Shown: positions 19,362-29,025, counted from the first letter of the stretch. The stretch is DNA of 64,000 nucleotides from Vibrio sp. CK2-1 (GCF_021726515.1 NZ_JAKKCJ010000003.1:186001-250000); one strand, 5' to 3'. Made by a program: numbers and translations. The notes: a model not told the origin generated them from the sequence alone.

Positions 19362-19979
19362 ATGTCCATGACGATGACTACCTCAGCACCCACTTCTTTA
19401 TCGCCTCACTCATTATTCCCGAAAACCTTGCTAGCGGATTTACCTCGTTTTTGGGGTGATACTCTAACCTTGGCAGATGAGTTGGGAATCGATATTCAAC
19501 CTCTTGTGGCTGACCATGTTGCAATGCGAATTAATGATCTTGATGTGGCTAAAAATGCCCATCAAGAGTGGCTAACGCAGGGCACGCAAATTTCCAATGC
19601 GATGATTAATGGCCGCCCAATTATTGTGATTGAATTTGATAAGCCGTTACAGATTGAAAACCATAGTATTGAATGCCTAGAGTTGCCTTATCCAAGTGAT
19701 AAAACTTATCCGAATGAAGGTTGGGAGCATGTGGAGTTTGTGGTGCCTAGTTCTGCGCAAACTGCACCGGAGTTTGTCGGAGAGGTAAAAGCCGCATTTC
19801 CGCAATTAAAAGCTAATTGGGATAGCTTGGGTGAAAAAGGGATCAAAGTGAAATTATCCAGCCCGCAAGGAGAAGGGGAGCGTTTGGCCAATCCGACCGT
19901 GGCTTTCAAAAAAAATGGTGTGTGTATTAAGCTACATCCACATACGTTAAAAGAAGTGATAGCTAGCGAGCAAGCGTAA
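19362..19979 (+). CDS. yecM: YecM-like VOC-fold protein
   Basis: 205 aa from the ATG at 19362; further ATGs at 19368 and 19374 are possible, and an upstream frame from 19284 gives an implausible hydrophobic extension. It matches the E. coli YecM pattern: a DLPRF segment, LGIDIQPLVADHVAMR, MINGRPI, LPYPSDKTYPNEGWEHVEFV, LSSPQGEGERLANPT and IKLHPHTLKEVIASEQ. YecM is a VOC-like putative metal-binding protein of unknown function. Its position beside argS is conserved with E. coli. Confidence 0.85.
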   Translation: MSMTMTTSAPTSLSPHSLFPKTLLADLPRFWGDTLTLADELGIDIQPLVADHVAMRINDLDVAKNAHQEWLTQGTQISNAMINGRPIIVIEFDKPLQIENHSIECLELPYPSDKTYPNEGWEHVEFVVPSSAQTAPEFVGEVKAAFPQLKANWDSLGEKGIKVKLSSPQGEGERLANPTVAFKKNGVCIKLHPHTLKEVIASEQA

Positions 19980-20004
19980 CTCGTTAGCCTTATTGAAAAG
20001 AAAA

Positions 20005-20040
20005 GGGGCGCTCAGCTAACAACCGAGCGCCCCTATTTTT
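20005..20040. terminator. Terminator between yecM and purU
   Basis: A 9-bp GC-rich stem GGGGCGCTC (20005-20013)/GAGCGCCCC (20025-20033) followed by TATTTTTT. It separates the convergent genes yecM and purU. Confidence 0.9.
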
Positions 20041-20059
20041 TATTATGAATTAATAGTGT

Positions 20060-20902
20060 TTATAAAATTACAGTCTTATTACCATAAACAAAGACATGGT
20101 CATTAACTACTTTATTTAATGCCTTACTCAATACATTCTTCTCAACATCACGACCAGCTTGCGCCATATCCGCTGCGCTGAAGTTATGATCCACTGGAAT
20201 CACATCTTGCTTAATGATTGGGCCTTCATCTAAATCGTTAGTTACGAAGTGCGCAGTCGCACCAATGATTTTCACGCCGCGATCAAACGCTTGTTGATAC
20301 GGCTTTGCACCAATAAAGGCAGGTAAGAAGCTGTGGTGAATGTTGATGATTTTATGCGGGAATTGCGCCACAAAGTTAGGCGTTAAAACGCGCATGTATT
20401 TTGCCAGTACCACGTAACGCGGGTCATAGCCTTTGATCACTTCAAGCATTTTTTCTTCATGCTCTTCACGGCTTAAACCTTCATGAGAAATATGGTGATA
20501 AGGAATATCAAAACGCTCGGTTAAGGTTTGCAATTTATCGTAGTTACCTACTACAGCAGCAATTTCAACATCTAAACTACCATCGTAGGCTTTCATCAAA
20601 ATATCACCTAAGCAATGGGCTTCTTTGGTCACCATGATGACGATTTTTTTGCGTGATGAGCTGATTAACGAGCGTTTGCTGCTTGCTGGTAAGGCTAGAT
20701 CCAAATCCGCAAGTAACGCTTCATCATTAAACGTCCCTTCAAGCTCGGTTCTCATGAAAAAGTGACCGCTAGCATTATCTACAAATTCATTGTTGTGAAT
20801 AATGTTTAGCTGGTGCTGAAAACAGATATTGGTAATTTTGGCGATTAACCCACGATCATCGCTGCAATGGGTAAGAAGGGTTTTGCGTTCGATACTGCTC
20901 AT
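20060..20902 (-). CDS. purU: Formyltetrahydrofolate deformylase
   Basis: 280 aa. An N-terminal ACT-like regulatory domain (about 8-85: LLTHCSDDRGLIAKITNICF) is followed by a formyl-transferase fold with the active-site segment INIHHSFLPAFIGAKPY and the terminal aspartate region ATAHFVTNDLDEGPII. It hydrolyses 10-formyl-THF to formate and THF, supplying formate to PurT and balancing one-carbon units. It is monocistronic, and a 267-bp repeat element lies just upstream of its start. Confidence 0.97.
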   Translation of the reverse strand: MSSIERKTLLTHCSDDRGLIAKITNICFQHQLNIIHNNEFVDNASGHFFMRTELEGTFNDEALLADLDLALPASSKRSLISSSRKKIVIMVTKEAHCLGDILMKAYDGSLDVEIAAVVGNYDKLQTLTERFDIPYHHISHEGLSREEHEEKMLEVIKGYDPRYVVLAKYMRVLTPNFVAQFPHKIINIHHSFLPAFIGAKPYQQAFDRGVKIIGATAHFVTNDLDEGPIIKQDVIPVDHNFSAADMAQAGRDVEKNVLSKALNKVVNDHVFVYGNKTVIL

Positions 20903-20933
20903 AATAATTCGGTTTCCGTATTCGCTTATTGTT

Positions 20934-21200
20934 TATACCCAAGTGACGTCAAGATGCAGAATTCAGAGCTATCATCCAGACCTTTAGGCAAGGAAGGTTG
21001 GCGAAGGAATGTAAGCACCTTTCAAACCAATCTGACGCTGTATAAAGGTTTGGATGAAGCTCCCGAAGGGCAAGTTAAAACAAGCTTTATGCTGCGTTAA
21101 ATTGAACAGAGATAGAATAACTATGATCATGTCCAATTTGCCTTGTCTAAAGCTTGTTTTAATCTTGCTGAAACTCGCATCTTGAAATTACTTGGGTATA
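20934..21200. repeat. 267-bp MITE-like element with 24-bp inverted ends
   Basis: Left end TATACCCAAGTGACGTCAAG... (20934-20957) and right end ...CTTGAAATTACTTGGGTATA (21177-21200) are inverted copies, with the 11 outer bases and the inner CAAGATGC identical. Inner inverted segments AAAACAAGCTTTA (about 21078) and TAAAGCTTGTTTTAA (about 21148) allow a long folded RNA. There is no transposase. Partial copies of the ends occur elsewhere in the window (9911, 9957, 19270, 29026, 34284, 51820). It resembles ERIC-type repeats in layout. It fills most of the purU-lysR gap; 21201-21361 otherwise holds only promoter-like sequence for the LysR gene. Confidence 0.75.
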
Positions 21201-21361
21201 AGCCATGATAATTCTCAATACTCAGCATCTTACAAGATGGTAATACCAATAGTCATCAACAAAAGGCGATAAATATCACCGTATTATTTTTATGGTTAAG
21301 GCATTATCGATCGCTTAGCTGAATATCGACGATACACAATTACTTAAAAAGAGAAAAATGG

Positions 21362-22273
21362 ATGAAGCTTCCTGATATTGATTTATTACGATTATTATTA
21401 ATGTTGTATCAATATAGAAGTACTACGAAAGTTGCGGAGAGACTGTTTACCAGTCAATCATCAGTGAGTCGTAGCTTGCAGAAATTAAGAGATCATTTTG
21501 ATGATGAGCTTTTTATTCGCCAACCTTCCGGGCTACAACCTACGGCAAAAGCGGAGTATCTCGCCACTCACTTGCCGGATGTGATTAGTCAACTGGAAGC
21601 GATCCTATTCGATAAAATTGAGTTTGCTCCCCACAAACTAGATCAGACGATTCACCTAGCCGTGAACGCCTTTTTTGTACCGGCACTTGGTGAAAAGTTG
21701 TTTGAGCGATTACAAAAAGTCGCCCCACAAGCCAAGCTGTTCATTGAAGATTGGGGGCCATCAACCATTGAGAACTTATTGTCGGGGCAGATTGATATGG
21801 GCATTAACTACTATCCATTGAATGTCTCTAAGCAGCTGCTACAAAGAAAAGTCACCCAAGATCATTTTGTTATGTTGATGCATAAGAATCATCCTCTTGA
21901 TGTAGAAGAAGTAACCGTGGAAGATGCGGTGCAATACCCGATGGTACAAGTGATCGTTAATGATTTTAATGAAGATAGTTACACCAACGAGGCGATTGTC
22001 TCGCAAGGTTTGGAATCGAACATTAAATTAAAAAGCAGCAATTTGATGTTGTTGCTTAATTGTTTGCAAGATCAAAAAATGTTAATGCCAAGCTCCGGTA
22101 TGTTTGCATCGTCACTAGGTGATGAATATCGTTCTATACCGCTAGCGGACTATCCGACAAACCCTGCGGGTGATATTGGTCTGTTCTTGCCAAACAAGTT
22201 TGCGAAAAACCCTTTTCACTCATGGCTAATCAGTGAAGTTGAGCAAGTATTAAAAAGCCCCTCAATAAGTTGA
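21362..22273 (+). CDS. LysR-family transcriptional regulator
   Basis: 303 aa. N-terminal winged helix-turn-helix (about 5-64: LYQYRSTTKVAERLFTSQSS, then VSRSLQKLRDHFDDELFIR) and a two-lobed substrate-binding-like effector domain (about 90-295). Start chosen at ATG 21362 with AAGAGA upstream. Effector unknown. It is convergent with the two DUF1254 genes, so a regulatory link to them is possible but not shown. Confidence 0.92.
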   Translation: MKLPDIDLLRLLLMLYQYRSTTKVAERLFTSQSSVSRSLQKLRDHFDDELFIRQPSGLQPTAKAEYLATHLPDVISQLEAILFDKIEFAPHKLDQTIHLAVNAFFVPALGEKLFERLQKVAPQAKLFIEDWGPSTIENLLSGQIDMGINYYPLNVSKQLLQRKVTQDHFVMLMHKNHPLDVEEVTVEDAVQYPMVQVIVNDFNEDSYTNEAIVSQGLESNIKLKSSNLMLLLNCLQDQKMLMPSSGMFASSLGDEYRSIPLADYPTNPAGDIGLFLPNKFAKNPFHSWLISEVEQVLKSPSIS

Positions 22274-22284
22274 AGGGCTTGATT
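22255..22284 (+). terminator. Terminator overlapping the lysR stop codon
   Basis: AAGCCCcTCAA (22255-22265)/TTGAaGGGCTT (22270-22280), an 11-bp stem with one mismatch, then GATTTT. The lysR stop TGA (22271-22273) lies inside the stem. Confidence 0.7.
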
Positions 22285-22311
22285 TTAGCTATCTAAAAGT
22301 GGCTCTGTTTT

Positions 22312-23403
22312 TTATTTAGCCAATTGTGGAGTAGCTAATTTATATTCATTGTTTTGCACGCTTTCACCCGGGAAGTACACACGGAACGCCAGTGTCCAAT
22401 TGTCGGTTGGAGCAATGAGTAGGTTCTGTGCATCGCTACCACAAGTGTCTTTTGTCCCAAAGTGTAGAGTGAACGTCTTGCCATCTTTGTTTGGAACAAT
22501 TTCATGGTTAGATAGGCTTGAACCTGCTTCTGTGTGCAAGTAAAGGTCATCGCCGTAAATTGTCATGGAATAGAAGCCCAACGCAGGATCTGCCATTTCT
22601 GGTACATCGTAAGTGGCGCTATAACATTGAGCTTTATCTACGTCATAACTATCGAATGAATACCAAGCATCTTTATCGGGTAGTAACCCAGTTGCTACTG
22701 CCGCACCGACATTAACATCTTCTTGCGGGTAAGCTCCACGCGCGCCCATAGTTTTACTCAAACCACGAGTATCGGCAATTTTTTCATATTTAGCTTTTAA
22801 AGCCCCTAACTCTTTCATGTCCCAGTTGGTCATTTTGAAGGTTTCAGGTTTGTAACCGTCAGGGAATGTGATCTGGTATTGATCTTGAATCTTATTGGCT
22901 TTTTCAATATCCGCAGGATCATTTGGATTAACCTGAGTACGGATGTTGATCACGACAAATTTGGTGGTTGAGTTAGGCTCAACTTTATAATTACCTTCGC
23001 CGTAAAAGACATTTTTAGTGGTGTGATCGTGTTCCATTACATGCACTGAAACATAACGGCCATCACCTTTTGGCACATGAATGTTCGCGCCATGAGAAGC
23101 ATCGATAATCGCGAAAGAGTACAAGGTATCACGATTCATAAGAACAGCGGGTTGCTTGTCGATTTCCATCGGTAAACGGTGGTGGTAGAACTTATTATCC
23201 GCGCCCAGTTTGAGCTCTTGGTTCATTGCCACATCAAGAATGGCGTACGCAAAACTTTTCTCTGTAACGGGAGCATTTTGGACTTCGACTAAGCCAACAG
23301 GATTACCATATTGGTCAACATCGCTTGGTTTAGCGTGAGCTAGCGACGGCAATGTGCTGATTGATAGTGCCGCCATTAAGATAGTGATTACATTCTTTTT
23401 CAT
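22312..23403 (-). CDS. Exported DUF1254/DUF1214 family protein
   Basis: 363 aa with a clear Sec signal peptide (MKKNVITILMAALSISTLPS, cleavage after AHA). The mature part has the DUF1254 region (LPMEIDKQPAVLMNRDTLYSF, DGRYVSVHVMEHDH) and the DUF1214 C-terminal region (FYSMTIYGDDLYLHT ... WTLAFRVYFPGE). Function of the family is not established; members are periplasmic or envelope proteins. It is the second gene of a probable two-gene operon with the paralogue at 23420-24526 (16-bp gap). Confidence 0.85.
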   Translation of the reverse strand: MKKNVITILMAALSISTLPSLAHAKPSDVDQYGNPVGLVEVQNAPVTEKSFAYAILDVAMNQELKLGADNKFYHHRLPMEIDKQPAVLMNRDTLYSFAIIDASHGANIHVPKGDGRYVSVHVMEHDHTTKNVFYGEGNYKVEPNSTTKFVVINIRTQVNPNDPADIEKANKIQDQYQITFPDGYKPETFKMTNWDMKELGALKAKYEKIADTRGLSKTMGARGAYPQEDVNVGAAVATGLLPDKDAWYSFDSYDVDKAQCYSATYDVPEMADPALGFYSMTIYGDDLYLHTEAGSSLSNHEIVPNKDGKTFTLHFGTKDTCGSDAQNLLIAPTDNWTLAFRVYFPGESVQNNEYKLATPQLAK

Positions 23404-23419
23404 AATAGACTCTCAACTT

Positions 23420-24526
23420 TTATTTAGTTTGGCTCACAACCGGAGAATTTTTCATCATGTCTTGGGAGAAGCTTAAGATTTCCGGTAAAGACGTTGGTAA
23501 ATAAGCTCGCATTAACGCATTCCAATGAGGTTTTACTTCGATGTTGTTGACCGCATCAGCACCACAGTTGAAATGTAGGGTGTAGCTGCCGTCTTTATTG
23601 GCAACGGCAGTATGCGAATCGATTTTAAATTGCTCGGTCTTGACCCAGCCATCTTGGTTGTAAGCTGTTAAAGACCAATAACCATTTTTGTCATATTGAA
23701 CGGGTAGTTGCTTGAAGGTAGTGCTACTACATTGACCAGCTTGTGCGGCTTCATCTTGAGGTGCTACAACCCAGTAAAAAGCATGTTTTGCAGGTAGGCC
23801 ACCCCAGCCACCGATATTCACGAGTTGATATTGTGGCGTGATTACTTCATCGCCTTTAGACACAAAGCCTTTATAAATTACCGCTTCTTTAGGGCCACGT
23901 TTTACTAAGTCATTACGTAGGTTGTTAAAAGAGGTTAAGTCGTACTGTACGTCACTCTTATAAGGTTGTGGGTTGTCTGTTCCAAAAGTGACTTTGACAG
24001 AATCTTGGCGCTGATGCAGTTCATCGAGTCCTTTGTCATCCATCGCGCGTGGCTGAGTGCGCATGAATAAGTACACATGTTTGCCGTGAGAAAGCTCAGA
24101 AGTTTGGATGGTTTTGGTTTCGCCAGGGTAGACCACAGCAACGGTAAAGTGGTCTTCATCAAACACATGAACACTTTGATATAAATCGTAATCAGGTACT
24201 GAAATCGTTAATCCACCTGTAGTGTCAAACACACCGTATGAATAGACTAGGTCGAAGTTAGAACGGATGACCGTTTGGTTATTCAAATCAATGCCGTTAC
24301 GTTCATGACGGAATTTATTACCACCCGATACACGGGTTTCCTCTGCAAAATATTTAGCCGTTTCCGCACGAATAACATTATCCATGGTAACCGCAACACC
24401 GTTAGATTGGGTAAAAGATGGGTTACTAGGTAGAGCAACTCCGGCAGCACCAACACCTGTTTCAGATGTTGAACAAGCAGTTTGTGTTGCTAAAGCCAAC
24501 AAGGTTAACGCGAATACTTTTTTCAT
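23420..24526 (-). CDS. DUF1254 family putative lipoprotein, paralogue of the next gene
   Basis: 368 aa from the ATG at 24526, which has GAGG upstream; a longer in-frame start at 24580 was not used. N-terminal signal MKKVFALTLLALATQTACS with a cysteine at the predicted lipid-attachment position, although the lipobox (QTAC) is weak. It shares with its downstream neighbour the DUF1254-type N-terminal core (SVHVFDEDHFTV), the internal paired segment WGGLPAKHAFYWV and a C-terminal WNALMRAYLP matching WTLAFRVYFP. Probably envelope-located; function unknown. It is the first gene of a tandem paralogue pair. Confidence 0.8.
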   Translation of the reverse strand: MKKVFALTLLALATQTACSTSETGVGAAGVALPSNPSFTQSNGVAVTMDNVIRAETAKYFAEETRVSGGNKFRHERNGIDLNNQTVIRSNFDLVYSYGVFDTTGGLTISVPDYDLYQSVHVFDEDHFTVAVVYPGETKTIQTSELSHGKHVYLFMRTQPRAMDDKGLDELHQRQDSVKVTFGTDNPQPYKSDVQYDLTSFNNLRNDLVKRGPKEAVIYKGFVSKGDEVITPQYQLVNIGGWGGLPAKHAFYWVVAPQDEAAQAGQCSSTTFKQLPVQYDKNGYWSLTAYNQDGWVKTEQFKIDSHTAVANKDGSYTLHFNCGADAVNNIEVKPHWNALMRAYLPTSLPEILSFSQDMMKNSPVVSQTK

Positions 24527-24742
24527 GGGAATAGCCTCAATACGATTAAAGAGAGAAAGGTTGTGATTAAAAAGTAGCACACCAAGTCGAAACAGTATCG
24601 AGCGTTTATTGCATATCGTTTATGCAGTTTTTAACTATGGTTCTTCAATGATTTGAATGTGTTCAGTTGGGAGGAAAACTGCCATAATTGGGCTCTTGTT
24701 TTAATTAGACTCTCGCTTTAACGTTTCAGGAAATGGTATCTG

Positions 24743-26704
24743 ATGATTTCAAAAACATTCTCTTCTTCTGGCGCTCTAGGTAAAGCCATTCCTGGGTTTC
24801 AGCCGCGCCAGCCTCAGATAGATATGGCCGAAGCGGTGCATCAAGCGATTAAAAACGATCAGCAGCTGGTGGTTGAAGCGGGAACCGGAACCGGTAAAAC
24901 TTTTGCCTACCTAGTTCCTGCGTTATTGAGTGGTAAAAAAGTCATCATCAGTACCGGTTCGAAAAACCTGCAAGAGCAATTATTCCACCGAGATTTACCA
25001 TTAATGGTGAATGCACTAGGTTTTACTGGCCATGTCTCGCTACTAAAAGGTCGCTCAAACTACCTGTGCTTAGACCGATTAAGTCGTCAATTAATTGAAA
25101 GCCACACCAATGAAGCAGATCCAGAGTTGTTATCACAACTGGTCAAGGTTCGCTCTTGGTCATCGGAAAGCAAAACTGGCGACCTAGGAGATTGTGAAGC
25201 GATAGCCGAAGATTCACCGATTATCAGCAATATCACCTCAACCAACGATAATTGCCTTGGTAAAGAATGCCCAAGTTATCAAGATTGCTTTGTGTTGAAA
25301 GCGCGCAAAAAAGCGATGGATTCTGATCTAGTCGTGGTTAACCACCATTTATTCTTGGCTGATCTAGCAATAAAAGAAACCGGCTTTGGTGAGTTAATTC
25401 CCGATGCTGACGTATTTATTTTCGATGAAGCCCACCAATTACCTGATATCGCTAGCCAATATTTTGGACAATCGATTTCAAGTCGCCAAATTCAAGAGCT
25501 GGCTAAAGATATTGAAATTGGCTATCGCACTGAAGCGAAAGATATGCGTCAGTTGCAAAAAATCGCCACTAAGCTCGTGCAAACCTTTATGGATTTACGG
25601 ATCATTCTTGGTGATATCAATTATCAAGGCTCCAACTCCTCTGGAAAAAGTATTCGTGGCAATTGGCGAGAGGCGATCAAATCTCAAGCGGTAATGCGTG
25701 AAATTGAACGGTTGCACGAAGCGCTAGATTTAGCATTAGAAGTTTTAAAAATTGCACTAGGGCGTAGTGAGTTATTAGATGCGGCCTATGAGCGTACTCA
25801 CATGATAAAAAGCCGCCTTACTCGGGTGTGTGATACTTCCATTACCGGCTATTCCTATTGGTTTGAATGCAGCCCACGCCACTTTGTGTTGCACATTACG
25901 CCGCTCTCGGTATCGGATAAATTTAAAGAGCAAATCGCCACCAAGCAGGGCAGTTGGATTTTTACTTCGGCAACCCTTGCAGTACGTGATGACTTTAAAC
26001 ATTTTACTGAACGACTAGGTATTGAACCTGCCCAACAATTTACTCTACCTAGTCCGTTTGATTATCAATCTCAAGCGCTATTGTGCGTACCTCGATACTT
26101 ACCAGAACCGAATAGTGTTGGTATGGCAGAAAAGCTGGCTCAAATGCTAGGGCCGGTGATTGAAGCCAACAATGGTCGCTGTTTCTTTTTGTGTACCTCC
26201 CACCAAATGATGCGTCGTTTGGCGGATTTATTTCGTGAGCAACTTGATTTGCCCGTACTCGTACAAGGTGAAACCAGTAAGCAAAAACTGCTGAATGAAT
26301 TCATCGAACATGGTAATGCGGTTTTAGTCGCCACTGGCGCTTTCTGGGAGGGGATAGATGTTAGAGGCGACGCGTTAAGCTGTGTTATCATCGACAAACT
26401 ACCTTTTACTGCCCCAGATGATCCATTGCTCAAAGCGCGAATTGAAGATTGCCGACTCAAACAAGGTGATGCATTTGCGGAAGTACAATTGCCGGATGCG
26501 GTGATTACCTTAAAGCAAGGGGTAGGTCGTTTGATTCGAGACCAAAAAGATAAAGGTGTGCTAATCATTTGCGATAATCGCTTAGTGACACGTGATTATG
26601 GTGGGATCTTCTTGCAGAGCCTACCGCCAATCCCACGAACTCGGGATTTAAATAAAGTATCGGAATTCTTATCTCAATCATGCTCTATAGTAAATAAACC
26701 CTAG
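24743..26704 (+). CDS. yoaA: ATP-dependent DNA helicase, DinG/XPD-type
   Basis: 653 aa. Superfamily 2 helicase with Walker A EAGTGTGKT (about 50-58), DEAH box (DVFIFDEAHQLPD), an iron-sulfur-type cysteine cluster (NCLGKECPSYQDC near 174-186 plus an earlier Cys), and motif VI VGRLIRDQKD. It corresponds to E. coli YoaA, which acts with the clamp-loader chi subunit in repair of damaged replication forks. tsaB follows 34 bases later, the conserved gammaproteobacterial order. Confidence 0.93.
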   Translation: MISKTFSSSGALGKAIPGFQPRQPQIDMAEAVHQAIKNDQQLVVEAGTGTGKTFAYLVPALLSGKKVIISTGSKNLQEQLFHRDLPLMVNALGFTGHVSLLKGRSNYLCLDRLSRQLIESHTNEADPELLSQLVKVRSWSSESKTGDLGDCEAIAEDSPIISNITSTNDNCLGKECPSYQDCFVLKARKKAMDSDLVVVNHHLFLADLAIKETGFGELIPDADVFIFDEAHQLPDIASQYFGQSISSRQIQELAKDIEIGYRTEAKDMRQLQKIATKLVQTFMDLRIILGDINYQGSNSSGKSIRGNWREAIKSQAVMREIERLHEALDLALEVLKIALGRSELLDAAYERTHMIKSRLTRVCDTSITGYSYWFECSPRHFVLHITPLSVSDKFKEQIATKQGSWIFTSATLAVRDDFKHFTERLGIEPAQQFTLPSPFDYQSQALLCVPRYLPEPNSVGMAEKLAQMLGPVIEANNGRCFFLCTSHQMMRRLADLFREQLDLPVLVQGETSKQKLLNEFIEHGNAVLVATGAFWEGIDVRGDALSCVIIDKLPFTAPDDPLLKARIEDCRLKQGDAFAEVQLPDAVITLKQGVGRLIRDQKDKGVLIICDNRLVTRDYGGIFLQSLPPIPRTRDLNKVSEFLSQSCSIVNKP

Positions 26705-26738
26705 AGTCATGATAGACAACAACTAGCTTGAGGCCTTA

Positions 26739-27455
26739 ATGAGCGCAAAAATCCTAGCCTTAGATACATCAACAGAAAACTGTTCTGTTGCCTTAATGAT
26801 TGATGATCGCATCATCGCACGCAGTGAAGTGGCACCTCGTGATCACACTAAAAAAATTCTGCCAATGGTCGATGAAGTATTAAAAGAAGGCGGTGTCACA
26901 CTACAAGATCTCGATGCGCTAGCCTTTGGTCGTGGCCCAGGTAGCTTTACCGGCGTGCGTATTGGTATCGGTATTGCGCAAGGTTTAGCCTTTGGTGCTG
27001 AGTTGCCAATGATTGGTATTTCTACATTAACTGCGATGGCGCAAGCCACTTACCGTACTCAGCAATCTGAAAATGTTGTGGCAGCGATTGATGCGCGTAT
27101 GAGTGAAATCTATTGGGGTCAATATCAACGTCAAACCAATGGTGAATGGCAAGCTGTTGCGGTATCTGATGGCCAATTAGAATGCGTGATCCCGCCACAA
27201 GAACTGGCTGAACATCTAACATCGCAACAAGGCGTGTGGACTCAAGCGGGCACCGGTTGGGATGCGTATGAAGAATCATTAGTGAACCTACCTTTATCGA
27301 TGACAAAAGGTGACGTTTTGTATCCTGAAGCGCAAGACATTGCTGTGTTAGCCCAATTTGAATGGCAAAAAGGCAATACGGTTGACGCTGAACAAGCGAG
27401 CCCAACCTACCTACGCGATAAAGTGACGTGGAAAAAACTGCCAGGTCGCGAATAA
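26739..27455 (+). CDS. tsaB: tRNA threonylcarbamoyladenosine biosynthesis protein TsaB
   Basis: 238 aa, ASKHA fold. N-terminal [16 protein letters not shown], then [15 protein letters not shown] and [21 protein letters not shown], the standard TsaB (YeaZ) signatures. It partners with TsaD and TsaE to make t6A37 in ANN-decoding tRNAs and is essential in many bacteria. It has a GAGG ribosome-binding site and is probably co-transcribed with yoaA. Confidence 0.96.
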   Translation: MSAKILALDTSTENCSVALMIDDRIIARSEVAPRDHTKKILPMVDEVLKEGGVTLQDLDALAFGRGPGSFTGVRIGIGIAQGLAFGAELPMIGISTLTAMAQATYRTQQSENVVAAIDARMSEIYWGQYQRQTNGEWQAVAVSDGQLECVIPPQELAEHLTSQQGVWTQAGTGWDAYEESLVNLPLSMTKGDVLYPEAQDIAVLAQFEWQKGNTVDAEQASPTYLRDKVTWKKLPGRE

Positions 27456-27550
27456 GTTCTCATACTTTGCTATGGAACTTGAGCGGGTTTATTACGGTCA
27501 TAGAGAGTATTCGTGATCACACATGCCGATAGTCAATAAGGAATGAAAGC

Positions 27551-28096
27551 ATGAAAAAGTATGGTTTGTTGTTTTTAATGCTTATTGGATTATCGGCATG
27601 TTCTTCTTTGCCTCCTGAGCTAGAAGCGACCTCTGCTCAGCCAATTACTGACTATCAACAATGGATTAATTCCGACCCAGATAAATCGGTTGAAGTTCGC
27701 TTAGGTGGCATCATAACCAAAGTCACCAATCTTCCAGATCAAACCCGAATTGAAATTGTAAACTTGCCGATTTCCTCAAATGGTAAGCCGAGCCTAGAGA
27801 GTGAGCCGAAAGGGCGCTTTGTCGCCTATGTGGATGGTTTCTTGGAGCCGGTCAATTATAAATCGGGACGCTTGATCACTGTCGTTGGGCAAAGTACAGC
27901 GCCAGAAAAAGGGAAAGTGGGTGAATATTCTTATACTTTTCCGACATTGAAAGCCAATGGCCAACGTTTATGGACTATCGAAAAATCAACGTATATTGAA
28001 AATGATGATTGGTGGATGGGTGGTTGTTTACGAGGCTCCGCTTTTTGCCACAACTATGGGCCAACTCGGGCTAGAGTGATCCAAGAAGTGAAATAG
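27551..28096 (+). CDS. slp: Slp-family outer membrane lipoprotein
   Basis: 181 aa. Lipoprotein signal MKKYGLLFLMLIGLSAC with a good lipobox (LSAC). The body follows the Slp pattern: VRLGGIITKVTNLPDQTRIEIV, SEPKGRFVAYVDGFLEPVNYKSGRLITVVG and WTIEKSTYIE. Slp lipoproteins are starvation or stationary-phase inducible in enterobacteria; role unclear. It has AAGGAATGAAAGC before the ATG, and the conserved place between tsaB and fadD supports the call. Confidence 0.88.
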   Translation: MKKYGLLFLMLIGLSACSSLPPELEATSAQPITDYQQWINSDPDKSVEVRLGGIITKVTNLPDQTRIEIVNLPISSNGKPSLESEPKGRFVAYVDGFLEPVNYKSGRLITVVGQSTAPEKGKVGEYSYTFPTLKANGQRLWTIEKSTYIENDDWWMGGCLRGSAFCHNYGPTRARVIQEVK

Positions 28097-28110
28097 GGCA
28101 TATCAAAATC

Positions 28111-29001
28111 ATGTTGCGAGAAAGAGAGATTCAGTTATCTCATTTGCGATTATCCGGCCTTGAATTTGGACAAGAGAGTCACGCCAATGTGACTCTTTTA
28201 TTTTTGCACGGTTGGTTGGATAACGCAGCCAGTTTTACGCCAATTTTGGAAACCTTAATTCCTACCGCACAGCAAAAAAATTGGCATTTACTGTCGATTG
28301 ATTTAGCTGGACATGGTTTATCTCAACATAGAAGTGCGGACAGTTTTTATCCATTTCACGACTATATCGCCGATATTCACGAGCTATTAACGAATATCGC
28401 CCCAAATAAATGCATTTTAATCGGTCATTCTCTTGGTGCTTTAATTGCAAGTTGCTATAGTGCCGCCTTTCCTGACAAAGTGCAGGGGCTAATTCAAATT
28501 GAAGGCTTGGGGCCGCTGAGTGAATCGGCTGAAAGTAGCGTTGTTCGTCTGCGTAAAGGTGTATTGAGTCGACAACGAATCCAAGCTAAACCAATTCGAC
28601 GTTATAAGTCACAACATGATGCCTGTTTACATCGGATGCATGCCAACCAGCTAACGGCTAAACAGTTAACGCCTTTAATCGAAAGAGGCACTTATCTTAA
28701 CGATGAACATTGGTATTGGCGTTATGATGCAAAGCTAAAATGTCAGTCAATTTACCGCATGACGGAAGAGCAAAGTTTGGCTTATTTACAAGCGATCGAA
28801 TGCCCCAATTTATTGATTTTGGGAGATGGTGGTTTCCCACAATTTACCCGTGCGGTGATGAGAAAGGCTGCTTTAAAGCATTGCCATGAAGTGACCGTAC
28901 AAGGTGGGCATCATTGCCATATTGAATCTTTTACGCAAGTTAGTGACTTGATCGCCACTTTTGTAGACAAAAACAGCGGAAAATGTGATTTAAATAATTA
29001 A
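28111..29001 (+). CDS. Alpha/beta-fold hydrolase
   Basis: 296 aa. Alpha/beta hydrolase with the oxyanion segment LFLHGWLDNAASF, nucleophile elbow GHSLGA (Ser near 111) and the catalytic histidine in GGHHCHIE near the C-terminus. Likely an esterase or related hydrolase; substrate unknown. It starts 15 bases after slp without a strong ribosome-binding site and is in the slp-fadD interval, as in other vibrios. Confidence 0.87.
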   Translation: MLREREIQLSHLRLSGLEFGQESHANVTLLFLHGWLDNAASFTPILETLIPTAQQKNWHLLSIDLAGHGLSQHRSADSFYPFHDYIADIHELLTNIAPNKCILIGHSLGALIASCYSAAFPDKVQGLIQIEGLGPLSESAESSVVRLRKGVLSRQRIQAKPIRRYKSQHDACLHRMHANQLTAKQLTPLIERGTYLNDEHWYWRYDAKLKCQSIYRMTEEQSLAYLQAIECPNLLILGDGGFPQFTRAVMRKAALKHCHEVTVQGGHHCHIESFTQVSDLIATFVDKNSGKCDLNN

Positions 29002-29025
29002 CCTGAAAAGTGATTGTCGTTACTA

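Noticed and set aside
20934..21100. A short plus-strand reading frame running from the start of purU into the repeat element
   Set aside because: It overlaps the start of purU antisense and runs into the palindromic repeat; no ribosome-binding site and no protein-like pattern.
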